Below are positions 51,632 to 59,746 of a stretch of DNA of 64,000 nucleotides, piece by piece. Origin of the DNA: Saccharopolyspora gloriosae (lineage in GTDB: Bacteria > Actinomycetota > Actinomycetes > Mycobacteriales > Pseudonocardiaceae). The stretch covers positions 2,605,501-2,669,500 of the forward strand of contig NZ_JACHIV010000001.1 in the NCBI RefSeq assembly GCF_014203325.1, read 5' to 3'. Position 1 is the stretch's first letter; every line of letters starts with the position of its first letter. The notes beneath the pieces were generated by a model. The model did not search any database, had not been told where the DNA came from, and worked only from the letters and a program-made list of their open reading frames with translations. Position numbers and translations under genes: made by a program.

Positions 51632-52501
51632 TCAGGGTTGCTTGCGTCCGACGCCCGCCCAGATCGCGGCTTGACCGGACTCGCTGAAGTCCAGTTCCGG
51701 CGAGAAGTTCGGGCTGCGGTCCTCCGGGTGCCAGTCCGTCGTCCACGCCATGCCCGGTTCGAGCATTTCGAAGTCGCCGAACAGCTCGCGGATCTGCTGC
51801 TGGCTGCGCCAGATCACCGGGCTGGAGGAGTTGTCGTACATCTGCTTGATGCCGACGAGCTGCTCGTCGAGCTCGGCGGGCACCCCGTCATCGGTCAGGT
51901 GCGACAGCGCCAGGTAGGAGCCGGGCGGGAGCAGTTCCCGGTACCGCTTCATGACCTGCGGCGAGATGTCCTCGCCGTCCGGGCCGGGCTGCTGCACGTG
52001 CAGCACCGCGATGAGCAGGATGGCGACCGGCTGCTCCAGGTCCAGCACACCGGTCTCGATCGCGCGCTGCCACAACCGCTCCGGGTTGCGGAAGTCCGCG
52101 TTGATCGCCGCGTGGCGCCCGGGGTCGCCGTGCTTCTCCAGCAGCACCTGGGAGTGCGCCACCGCGACCGGCTCGTGGTCGACGTAGACGACCTTGGACC
52201 CGGGCTCCACCTCGTCGGCCACCGAGTGCGTGTTGCCCATCGTGGGCACCCCGGAGCCGATGTCGATGAACTGGTGCACCCCGCGGGCCACGAGGTGGCG
52301 CACCGCGCGGTGCAGGAAGAGTCGATTGCTGATCGCGATGGGGCGTAACAACGGGTATTCGTTGATCACGTGCTGACCGAATTCGCGGTCGATGGCCCAG
52401 TTCGCCTTGCCGCCGAGATACCAGTCGTATACCCGGGCGACGCTCGGTTTGGTCAGATCCGCACTCTGCGGGGGGAACGGGTCCTCGTCAACATCGCTCA
52501 T
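51632..52501 (-). CDS. SAM-dependent methyltransferase, DUF574 type
   Basis: 289 residues. Family core: PSVARVYDWYLGGKANWAIDREF, SNRLFLHRAVRHLV, SAM motif QFIDIGSGVPTMGNTH, VVYVDHEPVAVAHSQ and ILLIAVLHVQQP; end MAWTTDWHPED. It is a second member of the family at 44397 and close in length without the N-terminal extension. Substrate unknown. ATG 52501 follows GAAGGACC. The 233 bases upstream to 52734 hold no gene I can support. Confidence 0.87.
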   Translation of the reverse strand: MSDVDEDPFPPQSADLTKPSVARVYDWYLGGKANWAIDREFGQHVINEYPLLRPIAISNRLFLHRAVRHLVARGVHQFIDIGSGVPTMGNTHSVADEVEPGSKVVYVDHEPVAVAHSQVLLEKHGDPGRHAAINADFRNPERLWQRAIETGVLDLEQPVAILLIAVLHVQQPGPDGEDISPQVMKRYRELLPPGSYLALSHLTDDGVPAELDEQLVGIKQMYDNSSSPVIWRSQQQIRELFGDFEMLEPGMAWTTDWHPEDRSPNFSPELDFSESGQAAIWAGVGRKQP

Positions 52502-52734
52502 ACGTATGGTCCTTCAGTCACAACCGGGTGATCTTGCGACGAATCGTAACCCCTAGAACGCTGAGTGTGAGCGGGGGCCGTTCGGGTGAAATATTCGACA
52601 ACGCACGTGGTCAGGGGGTTGTCCGGAACTGGACGCGCGAATGCGGCCGGTGGCCCCGCCAGGGACTCGTCCGGCTCGCGCGAGCGAGGGAGGGCCGCCG
52701 CCGCTCCCTCGGCTCGCGCCGAAAGCGAAAATGA

Positions 52735-53595
52735 TCAGAACTTCATCTGCGAGCGGAATTCGGCCGCCAGTCCGCGCAGGAAATCCACCGATTCGTTGAG
52801 TTCGAGCGCGGCACCGCGGATTCGGTCCCACGCGTCGACGAACAGCTCGAAGTCCCCCTCGTCGTCCAGGTAAATGCCGCCCGCGGCGTGTTCGATGAAC
52901 ACGAAGTCCTTGGTGGCGTCCGGGAAGCGCATGATCGTGAAGTCGTTCGGCGTGAACGCGAGGCGCACGTCGAACGGCAGCACGTGGATGAAGGTGCGCG
53001 AATAGCGCTCGCCCAGGTCCAGCAGGTGCTCGACCTGGTCGAGGGCGACCGACGGGTTCGGGCCGCCGGGCATCCGCCGGAACGCCGCCTCACCGATCAC
53101 GAACCGGTAGTACGGCGGGCGATCCAGGTCGAACACCTGCTTGCGGTCCTGCCGGTTGCGGACCAGCGAGGTCACGTCCGTGGCGCGGTCCTCGCTGAAC
53201 TGGGTGAGCATGTAGTGCTCGGACTGCAGCGGACCTGGGATCCGCTCGCCGTGCCAGCTCAGGATCTCACCGGCGGCGGGCTCCAGGTCCGTGAAGGTCC
53301 GGAACCAGTGCGGCACCGCGGAGCGGTACCCGGACCACTGCCCGCGCTGCCCGGTGCTGGACCGGGCCAGTTCCAGCATCAGCTCCGACTGCGCGTCGCT
53401 GCACTGGAACGCCTCCAGCATCTGCTTGAGCTCGGCCTGCTTGACCGCCACCGCGCCGGACTCGATCTTGTTGACCTTGCCCTGCCGGCAGCCCAGCAGC
53501 TCGGCGACCTCTTGTTGGGTCATCCCCACCGTCATCCGCGCTCGGCGGATCTCGTTGCCGAGCTGTCTGCGCCGCGACGTCACCGTGCTCGGCAC
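52735..53595 (-). CDS. XRE family regulator with DUF5753-type C-terminal domain
   Basis: 286 residues. N-terminal HTH: QLGNEIRRARMTVGMTQQEVAELLGCRQGKVNKIESG. The C-terminal domain (about 190 residues) contains EPAAGEILSWHGERIPGPLQSEHYM, FVIGEAAFRRM and FTIMRFPDATKDFVFIEHAAGGIYLDDE, the pattern of the Scr1-type DUF5753 region. These regulators pair with small DUF397 proteins and control development or antibiotic production. GTG 53595 with GGAGA six bases upstream is preferred to TTG 53619. The DUF397 gene lies just upstream in the same direction. Confidence 0.87.
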   Translation of the reverse strand: MPSTVTSRRRQLGNEIRRARMTVGMTQQEVAELLGCRQGKVNKIESGAVAVKQAELKQMLEAFQCSDAQSELMLELARSSTGQRGQWSGYRSAVPHWFRTFTDLEPAAGEILSWHGERIPGPLQSEHYMLTQFSEDRATDVTSLVRNRQDRKQVFDLDRPPYYRFVIGEAAFRRMPGGPNPSVALDQVEHLLDLGERYSRTFIHVLPFDVRLAFTPNDFTIMRFPDATKDFVFIEHAAGGIYLDDEGDFELFVDAWDRIRGAALELNESVDFLRGLAAEFRSQMKF

Positions 53596-53747
53596 TCGGA
53601 ATCTCCGCTCTACGTTCAAGGTCTCGACCAGCAGATCATGTTAACCGAGTACGCTCACCCGGGCGTGGTCCCCGGCGGGTTGCCGGCGAGATCCGCACAT
53701 TCACTCTTCAGGGGAATAATCGTCGTCGCTTCCCGCGCCGATGGTGA

Positions 53748-53984
53748 TCACGTCAGGTCGAACGCGCCTCCGCGGGTCCCGGACAGGAAAGAACGCCACT
53801 GCTCGGCGTTGAACACCAGGACCCCGTCGGCGATGTTCTTGCTGTCGCGGACTCCGACGTGGCCGCCGGCCACGGGGTGGTTGACCTCAACGCAGTTGCC
53901 GCCGTTGGGTCCGCAGCGGTTGGCGGCCGTCCAGCCGCGCCGGGGGAAGTACGAGGTCGTTGGGGCCGGGTCCGGTGCGTGCAC
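53748..53984 (-). CDS. DUF397 family protein
   Basis: 78 residues: RRGWTAANRCGPNGGNCVEV, VGVRDSKNIADGVLVFNAEQWRSFLSGTRGGAFD, which is the complete DUF397 domain (SxxNGxCVEV, VRDSK, W.xF). DUF397 proteins act with DUF5753 XRE regulators such as the one encoded 150 bases downstream, some as toxin-like or switch partners. GTG 53984 lies six bases after GGAGGGAG. Its promoter region holds a long inverted repeat shared with the divergent gene at 54070. Confidence 0.88.
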   Translation of the reverse strand: MHAPDPAPTTSYFPRRGWTAANRCGPNGGNCVEVNHPVAGGHVGVRDSKNIADGVLVFNAEQWRSFLSGTRGGAFDLT

Positions 53985-54022
53985 GTGGCGCTCCCTCCGC
54001 ACTGTTCAGTTCAGCTCGACAA

Positions 54023-54053
54023 TGAGATTAATCCTTGAGTAGGATTAATCTCA
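54023..54053. promoter_or_regulatory. Long inverted repeat (operator) in a divergent promoter
   Basis: TGAGATTAATCC (54023-54034), spacer TTGAGTA, GGATTAATCTCA (54042-54053): 12-base perfect arms. It lies 39 bases from the DUF397 start and 17 bases before the start at 54070, so one bound dimer could control both genes. The TAAT cores could also serve as -10 boxes in each direction. Confidence 0.75.
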
Positions 54054-54069
54054 AGCACAGGAGGGAGCA

Positions 54070-54354
54070 ATGATGCCCAGCGTTGCGAACAGCTCCGCAC
54101 ACCTCCGGCGTGACCCGGACGCTGCCCTGGAGCAGCGCGTGTGGGTGCTGCGCAAGCACCACCGCGTGTCACTGCGGCAGGCGCACGCGATCGTCTCCGT
54201 CGACTGGGACGCGGGTTTGGCGCGGACCGCCTGCGGCATGGGACTCCGTCCGGATGCGATCGGCGACGTGCCTGCCGGCGGCTGCATGCCGTGCGTCTCC
54301 TGCGTCGCCTCGATGCCGGTCGGAGCGGCTCTGCCCGAGGATTCCGAGCTCTGA
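54070..54354 (+). CDS. Small CxxCxxC protein, unknown function
   Basis: 94 residues (93 if ATG 54073 is used). AGGAGGGAG lies directly before the two ATG codons. Helical first half (EQRVWVLRKHHRVSLRQAHAIVSVDWDAGL), then TACGMGLRPDAIGD and a cysteine cluster GGCMPCVSC (CxxCxxC) that may bind zinc or iron-sulfur. No domain is recognised. It shares the inverted-repeat promoter with the DUF397 gene, suggesting a linked role with the XRE/DUF397 pair. The 375 bases after it to 54729 show no supported gene. Confidence 0.6.
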   Translation: MMPSVANSSAHLRRDPDAALEQRVWVLRKHHRVSLRQAHAIVSVDWDAGLARTACGMGLRPDAIGDVPAGGCMPCVSCVASMPVGAALPEDSEL

Positions 54355-54729
54355 TGATCCAACGCGGCGGCCCCGTTGTCCTCGGCCGCCACGCACGTCC
54401 CGAAATCTCGACACGTCCTGGTTCGGCCCGAGCGCGGCGGTGCGCCGCGAACCCGGCCGCGTCCTGCGTCGCGAGCGCGTTTCCGCCCGCGCAGGGCGAC
54501 ATTCCGCGCCGATCCGGGTGCGGACGACAGCGCCCGTTGATCTGTCCGGAATGGTCAATCGGCTGACCGGGGTTGTCATGACTCAGGTCACGCCGACGTC
54601 CTACTCTCTTGCCCTATCCGGCCTCCCCGGCGTGTTCCATCCGGGCGAGCGCCGTGAGTGAGGTCCCCGCGGAACCGGCGCGCACGCGCGGCTCGCGGGG
54701 TGTTCCGGGTACGAGTCGACGGCGGTCCG

Positions 54730-56034
54730 ATGAGCAGAGACAGCACCTTCGCGACGGTGCGGCGCAGGTTGCTGGGTTTGGCACTGCTGCTGTGCGTCGC
54801 GTTGTTCTTGAGCGTGACGGTGGCGACCTACCAAGGCGTCTTCCGGCCGAGCGTGGACGTGGTCCTGCGCGCGGCGTCCACGGGAAATCAGCTGATGCCC
54901 GACTCCGAGGTGAAGGTCCGCGGCATGACCGTGGGCCGGGTCGACGAGGTGCGGCCCACCGACGAGGGCGCGGAGCTGCACTTGGCGCTGGAGCCGGACA
55001 AGGCGCGGCTGCTGCCCGCGAACGTGTCGGCGAGGCTGCTGCCGCGGACGTTGTTCGGTGAGCGCTACGTGTCGCTGGACGTGCCGGAGCAGGCGTCGTC
55101 GACGCGGCTGGCCGCGGGCGATGTGATCTCGCAGGACCGGACGCGGGCGTCGGTGGAGCTGGAGACGGTGCTGGCGGACACGATGCCGGTGCTGCAGGCG
55201 GTGCACCCGGACGACCTGGCGGTGACGCTGAATTCGCTGGACCAGGCGCTCGACGGTCGCGGTGAGGAGGTCGGCGACACGATCACGCGGCTGAACCAGT
55301 ACGTCGAGGGGCTCAACCCGTCCTTGCCGCAGCTGCAGGAGAACCTGCGCCAGCTGGTGGGCGTGGCCGAGACCTACGAGCAGGCGGCTCCGGACGTGCT
55401 GCAGGCGCTGGGTGATCTGTCGGTGACCTCGCGGACCTTGGTCGCGCAGCAGCAAGACCTGCGGTCGTTGACCTCGCAGCTGACCACGGCGTCGAACGAC
55501 GCGACGGGTTTCCTGGAGGCCAGCGGGGACGACCTGATCAGGTTGGGCGAGTCGTCGCGGCCCACCGCGGACGTGCTCGCGAAGTACTCCCCGCAGTACC
55601 CGTGCCTGCTGCGCAGCCTCACCGGGATCATCCCGTTGGTCGACGACGTCTTCGGCGTCGGCACCGACGAGCCCGGCGCGCACGTCACGCTGGAAGTGGT
55701 GCCCCCGCGGGGCGAGTACGTGCCGGGCGAAGAACCGTCCTTCGACGACGAGCGCGGGCCGCGCTGCTACGACTACCCGCCGGGGACCCGGCCGCAGTAC
55801 CCGCCGGACGGCCCGATCCAGGACGGTTCGACCGCTCCCGCCCCGGCCGATGCGCCGGGAGCCGCCTCCTCCGGCGGGGCCGGCGGACTCGGCCTGATCA
55901 ACTCGCCGCAGGAGCGCGACGCGATGTCCACCGTCCTGGCCCCGTCGATGGGGGTTCCGGCGAGCACCGTCCCGCAGTGGGGCTCGATGCTGGTGGGTCC
56001 GGTGCTGCGCGGTGCCGAGGTGAGCTACCGCTGA
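54730..56034 (+). CDS. Orphan MCE (MlaD-domain) family protein
   Basis: 434 residues. One membrane segment at about residues 14-35 (LLGLALLLCVALFLSVTVATY) is followed by the MlaD domain VDVVLRAASTGNQLMPDSEVKVRGMTVGRVDEV, then a long helical region and a Pro/Ser/Ala-rich tail. In Mce systems six such proteins form a lipid-carrying tunnel with YrbE permeases and an Mla ATPase; here only one gene is present. Adjacent lipid-type genes (AraC, acyl-CoA synthetase) hint at lipid uptake. ATG 54730 has only a weak ribosome site; the frame opens at 54658. Confidence 0.82.
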   Translation: MSRDSTFATVRRRLLGLALLLCVALFLSVTVATYQGVFRPSVDVVLRAASTGNQLMPDSEVKVRGMTVGRVDEVRPTDEGAELHLALEPDKARLLPANVSARLLPRTLFGERYVSLDVPEQASSTRLAAGDVISQDRTRASVELETVLADTMPVLQAVHPDDLAVTLNSLDQALDGRGEEVGDTITRLNQYVEGLNPSLPQLQENLRQLVGVAETYEQAAPDVLQALGDLSVTSRTLVAQQQDLRSLTSQLTTASNDATGFLEASGDDLIRLGESSRPTADVLAKYSPQYPCLLRSLTGIIPLVDDVFGVGTDEPGAHVTLEVVPPRGEYVPGEEPSFDDERGPRCYDYPPGTRPQYPPDGPIQDGSTAPAPADAPGAASSGGAGGLGLINSPQERDAMSTVLAPSMGVPASTVPQWGSMLVGPVLRGAEVSYR

Positions 56035-56037
56035 GCC

Positions 56038-56107
56038 GCCCGCCCGCGGTTCCCGCGGGCGGGCCCGAAACTCCGTCGGGCCGGGTAGGTGCGACCCGGC
56101 CCGACGG
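56038..56107. terminator. Two strong hairpins between convergent genes
   Basis: GCCCGCCCGCGG (56038-56049) pairs with CCGCGGGCGGGC (56053-56064), and CCGTCGGGCCGGGT (56073-56086) pairs with ACCCGGCCCGACGG (56094-56107); both stems are perfect. They start four bases after the MCE stop and serve the convergent AraC gene as well. Confidence 0.7.
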
Positions 56108-56256
56108 CCCCCTTCTCGTACGACTCGACCGAGGAGATTTCGCCGCCGCACGAAGAGATCTCGCGGCGGCTTCGTCGCGCTCGCCCGAACGACTCCCGCG
56201 ACGCCGACCGGCCGAGGTGGGCGCGTGCCGGACCGCGGTGCGCGCCCACCTGGCGG

Positions 56257-57342
56257 TCACTGCTGACGTCGCCGGGCGTAGGACATCGGCGTCGTCCCGG
56301 TCCACCGCTTGAAGGCGTGGATGAAGCTGGCCGCTTCCGCGTACCCCAGGCGGATCGCGATGTCGTCCACCGACAGCGCGCCGTCGCGCAACATCCCCTC
56401 GGCGAGCGCGGCGCGGACTTCGTCGCGCACCGCCTGGAAGTTGGTGCCCTCGGCGTTGAGCCTGCGGTGCAGCGTGCGGGCCGTGGTGTGCAGCTTGCGC
56501 GCCACGTCCTCCATCCCCATCCGCACCCCGTCGGGCCCGAGCATCTGATCGCGCACCTGCTTGGCGAACCCGGTGCGCTCCCGCCTGCCCGCCAGCAGAT
56601 CTCGGCACTGCGCCTCGCACATCGCCAAGGTGTGCTCGTTCGCCTGCGGCAGCGGCTGGTCCAGGAACGCCGGATCGAGGATGATCACGTCTTTCGGTGC
56701 GCCGAACGACGGCACCGTGCCGAAGAACGCGGGCGCCTCGATGCCGTCCGGCGGCGGAGGCAGGCTCAGCTCGATGCGCTGCACCGGGATCGGCGCGGGC
56801 AGCAGCTCGACCATGATGGTGTGGATCGCGGAAAGGTCGCGTTCCACCAGGAAATCCCGCACGTCCGACGGGATGGCCGACGAGTCGAGCTCCACCCGCA
56901 GCTCCTCGCCGGACCAGCGGATCCGCGGGATGCAGAACGCGAAGCTCAGCTCCAGGTAGCGCAGCGCCACCGCCATGCCGTCGCGCACCGTCGGACTGCT
57001 GATGAACGCGAACCCGAGGATGCCGTACGCGGTCAAGTGGTACTGCAACCCGGCGAGCATGCCCAGGCCTGGCGACGGGGGCAGCGCGTTGACGAGGTTC
57101 CGCACGATGCGCAGCTCCTGGTGCGCGTCGACGGAGAACGAGGGGTCCTCCAGTTCCGTTTCGGTGAGCCCGGTTCCGCACAACACCGTCGCCGCCGGAA
57201 CCTGGTACTCGGCGGCGAATCGGGTGAGCAGCAGGGCGCTGATCGGGCTGCGCGGGAAGTCCCAATCCCGGACGACCGGGTCCGGGATGGCGTCGGGCGC
57301 GCGCACACCCGTGCTGTGATCCTTGTCGCGACGATGCGGCAT
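56257..57342 (-). CDS. AraC family regulator with arabinose-operon-type N-terminal domain
   Basis: 361 residues. The N-terminal ligand domain (about 200 residues) has QYHLTAYGILGFAFISSPTVRDGMAVALRYLEL, typical of the OruR/virulence-type AraC group. The C-terminal domain has MGMEDVARKLHTTARTLHRRLNAEG and VDDIAIRLGYAEAASFIHAFKRWTG. ATG 57342 is used, with no clear ribosome site. It is divergent from the acyl-CoA synthetase at 57453 across 110 bases and is its likely regulator; many relatives respond to fatty acids or ring compounds. Confidence 0.87.
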   Translation of the reverse strand: MPHRRDKDHSTGVRAPDAIPDPVVRDWDFPRSPISALLLTRFAAEYQVPAATVLCGTGLTETELEDPSFSVDAHQELRIVRNLVNALPPSPGLGMLAGLQYHLTAYGILGFAFISSPTVRDGMAVALRYLELSFAFCIPRIRWSGEELRVELDSSAIPSDVRDFLVERDLSAIHTIMVELLPAPIPVQRIELSLPPPPDGIEAPAFFGTVPSFGAPKDVIILDPAFLDQPLPQANEHTLAMCEAQCRDLLAGRRERTGFAKQVRDQMLGPDGVRMGMEDVARKLHTTARTLHRRLNAEGTNFQAVRDEVRAALAEGMLRDGALSVDDIAIRLGYAEAASFIHAFKRWTGTTPMSYARRRQQ

Positions 57343-57452
57343 GTCCGGAAGTATCAATCACGTGGCCGCCGACGTCATAGCCCCCACCCCTTTCCCGCTT
57401 AACGTGATCGTGACGGACGACACCGTGTAGGCCATTTGCAGGGGAGCAACGC

Positions 57453-59297
57453 ATGACCGCGACCGAGGTCCAAGCCGAGCGGGACGAGATCGAGGCGGCG
57501 ATCCGCGGCCGGACCGTGCCGAGTCTGCTCGCGGACATCGCCCGGTCCCGGCCCGACGCGCCGGCGTTCGCCACGGCCGACGAGCGCTGGACGTGGTCGC
57601 AGGTGCACGGCGAGGTGCTGAGCATCGCGGCGGCGCTGCGCTCGCTGGGCCTGGTGCCCGGTGACGTGCTGGGCGTGATGGCGAGCAACCGGCCCGAGCA
57701 CATCCTCGCGGACCTGGGCGCCTCGACGGCGGGAGCGACGACCACGACGCTGTACGCGACGCTGGCGCCGGAGCAGATCCGCCACGTGGTGGTCGATTCC
57801 GGCGCGAAGATCGCCGTCGTGGAAGGCGAGGACGCGTGGCGCCGGTGGCTGCCGGTGCTGGGCGAGCCGACGGAGCTCGGCGTGGTGATCACGCTCGGCG
57901 AGATCGGGGACGCCCGCCCGGCCGGATTCACCGGGAAGATCCTGACCTGGGAGGAATTCCTCGAACTGGGCGCGGCGGTGGACGACGGCTCGTTCGCCCA
58001 CGACGACCCGTCCGTGCAGGAGCAGATGTGTCCGGACCCCGAGGACATCGCGGTCCTGATCTACACCTCCGGCACCACCGGCACCTCCAAGGGCGTGGAG
58101 CTCAGCCACCGCGCGCTGCTCTACGAAGTGGAGGCGCTGGCGCGGGCCGCGGGCCTGCCCGACGAGGTGGTCAGCCTCTCGTACCTGCCGCTGGCGCACG
58201 TCGCGGAGCGAGTGCTGTCGGTGTACCTGCCGCTGCGCAGCGGCGGGGAGACCCATTTCTGCGCCAGCGTCAAGGAATTGCCGCAGCGGCTCGCCGAGGT
58301 GCGCCCGACGATCCTGTTCGGCGTCCCGCAGGTGTGGGACAAGTTGCGCACCGGCATCGAATCGCGGATCGCCGAGCAGGACGGCGTGCGCGGCAAGCTC
58401 GGCGCCTGGGCGCTGCGCGCGGCCGAGCAGGGCGCCGCCCCGGACGCCACCGACACCCAGAAGATGTTGGCGCGGCTGGCGCATCGTGCCGTGCTGCACC
58501 GCATCCCGGTGGCGCTGGGGCTGGACCGGTGCGCGGTGCGCGCGGTCGGTGCGGCGCCACTGCCGCCGGGGTTGGAGCGGTTCTTCGCCGGGTTGGGCAT
58601 GGAGCTCACCGGCGTGTACGGCCTGTCGGAGACCTGCGGTGCGGCGGTGATGCACCGCGCGGGCGATCCGCGCCGGCCGGGCACGGTCGGCAAGGCGATG
58701 CCGGGCGTGGAACTGCGGCTGACCGGTGAGGGCGAAGTGCTGGTGCGCGGGCCGTTGTGCGCCTCCGGCTACCGCAACCTGCCCGAGGCGGACCGGGACC
58801 TGTTCACCATGGACGGTTACCTGCGCACCGGAGATCTGGGTTCGCTGGACGACGACGGGATGCTGCGGATCACCGGGCGGCAGAAGGAACTCATCATCAC
58901 CGCGGGCGGGAAGAACATCAGTCCCGTCACCGTGGAGTCGCTGCTGGTGGAGCACCCGCTCATCGAGCAGGCGCTGGTGCACGGCGACGGGCGTCCGTAC
59001 CTGGTGGCGCTGCTGCTGCCCGACGCGGACGCGCTGGCGAAGTGGGCCGAGCAGCGCGGGCTCGCCGGGGCGGCCCGGGAGGACCTGCTGGCGAATCCGC
59101 AGCTGCGCGAGGAGATCGGCCAAGCCGTGGCGCTGGCGAACTCGCGGCTGGCGCGGGTGGAGCACGTGCGCGAGTGGGACTTCGCGCCGACCCAGTGGAG
59201 CGAGGACGAAGGCGAGCTCACCCCGACCCGCAAGATCCGCCGCGCCGTGGTCGTGAAGAACAACCGGGAGCACTTGGACGCGCTCTACCCGCGGTGA
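57453..59297 (+). CDS. Long-chain acyl-CoA synthetase (AMP-binding)
   Basis: 614 residues, adenylate-forming family. The P-loop is IYTSGTTGTSKGVELSHRAL, A5 is GVYGLSETCGAAVM, A7-A8 is YLRTGDLGSLDDDGMLRITGRQKELIITAGGKNISP, and the C-terminal catalytic lysine is in the TPTRKIRR region. The length and the GRQKELI.TAGGKNI motif match FadD15-like long-chain fatty-acyl-CoA ligases. It activates fatty acids as CoA thioesters. ATG 57453 follows GCAGGGGAGC. It is divergent from the AraC regulator and followed by the sulfur-operon leader. Confidence 0.9.
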   Translation: MTATEVQAERDEIEAAIRGRTVPSLLADIARSRPDAPAFATADERWTWSQVHGEVLSIAAALRSLGLVPGDVLGVMASNRPEHILADLGASTAGATTTTLYATLAPEQIRHVVVDSGAKIAVVEGEDAWRRWLPVLGEPTELGVVITLGEIGDARPAGFTGKILTWEEFLELGAAVDDGSFAHDDPSVQEQMCPDPEDIAVLIYTSGTTGTSKGVELSHRALLYEVEALARAAGLPDEVVSLSYLPLAHVAERVLSVYLPLRSGGETHFCASVKELPQRLAEVRPTILFGVPQVWDKLRTGIESRIAEQDGVRGKLGAWALRAAEQGAAPDATDTQKMLARLAHRAVLHRIPVALGLDRCAVRAVGAAPLPPGLERFFAGLGMELTGVYGLSETCGAAVMHRAGDPRRPGTVGKAMPGVELRLTGEGEVLVRGPLCASGYRNLPEADRDLFTMDGYLRTGDLGSLDDDGMLRITGRQKELIITAGGKNISPVTVESLLVEHPLIEQALVHGDGRPYLVALLLPDADALAKWAEQRGLAGAAREDLLANPQLREEIGQAVALANSRLARVEHVREWDFAPTQWSEDEGELTPTRKIRRAVVVKNNREHLDALYPR

Positions 59298-59375
59298 TGC
59301 CGCGTCCGTCCAGCAGGCGGGAAAACTGAACCTGGCACGTTGACTTTCCGGTGGCCCTGCGGCGATGCTGCGGTG

Positions 59376-59453
59376 GTGAAGGCGATCCAGCGGTTCGTGA
59401 CGCGGCGGCACGTCGATCTGCGACGGCACGCCAGCGCGCTGTGTCGGCGCTGA
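59376..59453 (+). CDS. Leader peptide before the sulfonate transporter operon (25 residues)
   Basis: GTG start; ends in TRRHVDLRRHASALCRR. It has the same length and pattern as the peptide at 49064, with Cys again third from the end. TTGACT (59340-59345) and GATGCT (59364-59369) are 18 bases apart, and the GTG follows six bases later, so transcription probably begins at the start codon (leaderless). A start at GTG 59373 is also possible. The permease gene begins 293 bases downstream with a hairpin between, consistent with attenuation by cysteine supply. Confidence 0.75.
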   Translation: MKAIQRFVTRRHVDLRRHASALCRR

Positions 59454-59501
59454 CGGTCGCCTCGCTCACCCGTGCCCGGCCACGCGCCGCGGCCGTCCTC
59501 C

Positions 59502-59540
59502 GGTGACCACGAGCTCGTCCCGCGACGAGCGGTCGTCACC
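59502..59540 (+). promoter_or_regulatory. Candidate attenuator hairpin
   Basis: GGTGAC (59502-59507) pairs with GTCACC (59535-59540) and GCTCGTC (59513-59519) with GACGAGC (59524-59530), giving one long imperfect stem 49 bases after the leader stop. It lies in the 293-base untranslated stretch 59454-59746 that separates the leader from the permease gene. There is no T-tract, so a Rho-dependent or occlusion mode is as likely as intrinsic termination. Confidence 0.45.
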
Positions 59541-59746
59541 CGGAACTCCGGAAAGTCCTCCCGCACGGCCGGAATGCCCGGCTCCTCCACACCGCGACGG
59601 CGATCGTCCCCACCGCGACCGGTGGCGCCGCTCGCCGCCTCGCGGCCTGGAGGGCCTCGGCCGTGCCCGCACGTCCAGGAGCCCGCCATGCGCACCGAAC
59701 TCGGGCCGCGCAGGGGACCTCTCCGTCCGCAGTGGACGGACGTCTC

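Noticed and set aside
52528-52734. Rightward 68-codon frame between the methyltransferase and XRE genes
   Set aside because: No ribosome site, Arg/Gly-rich, no domain.
54003-54069. Mobile-element end or attachment site at the 12-base inverted repeat
   Set aside because: It lies exactly between two divergent starts with good ribosome sites; an operator explains it better.
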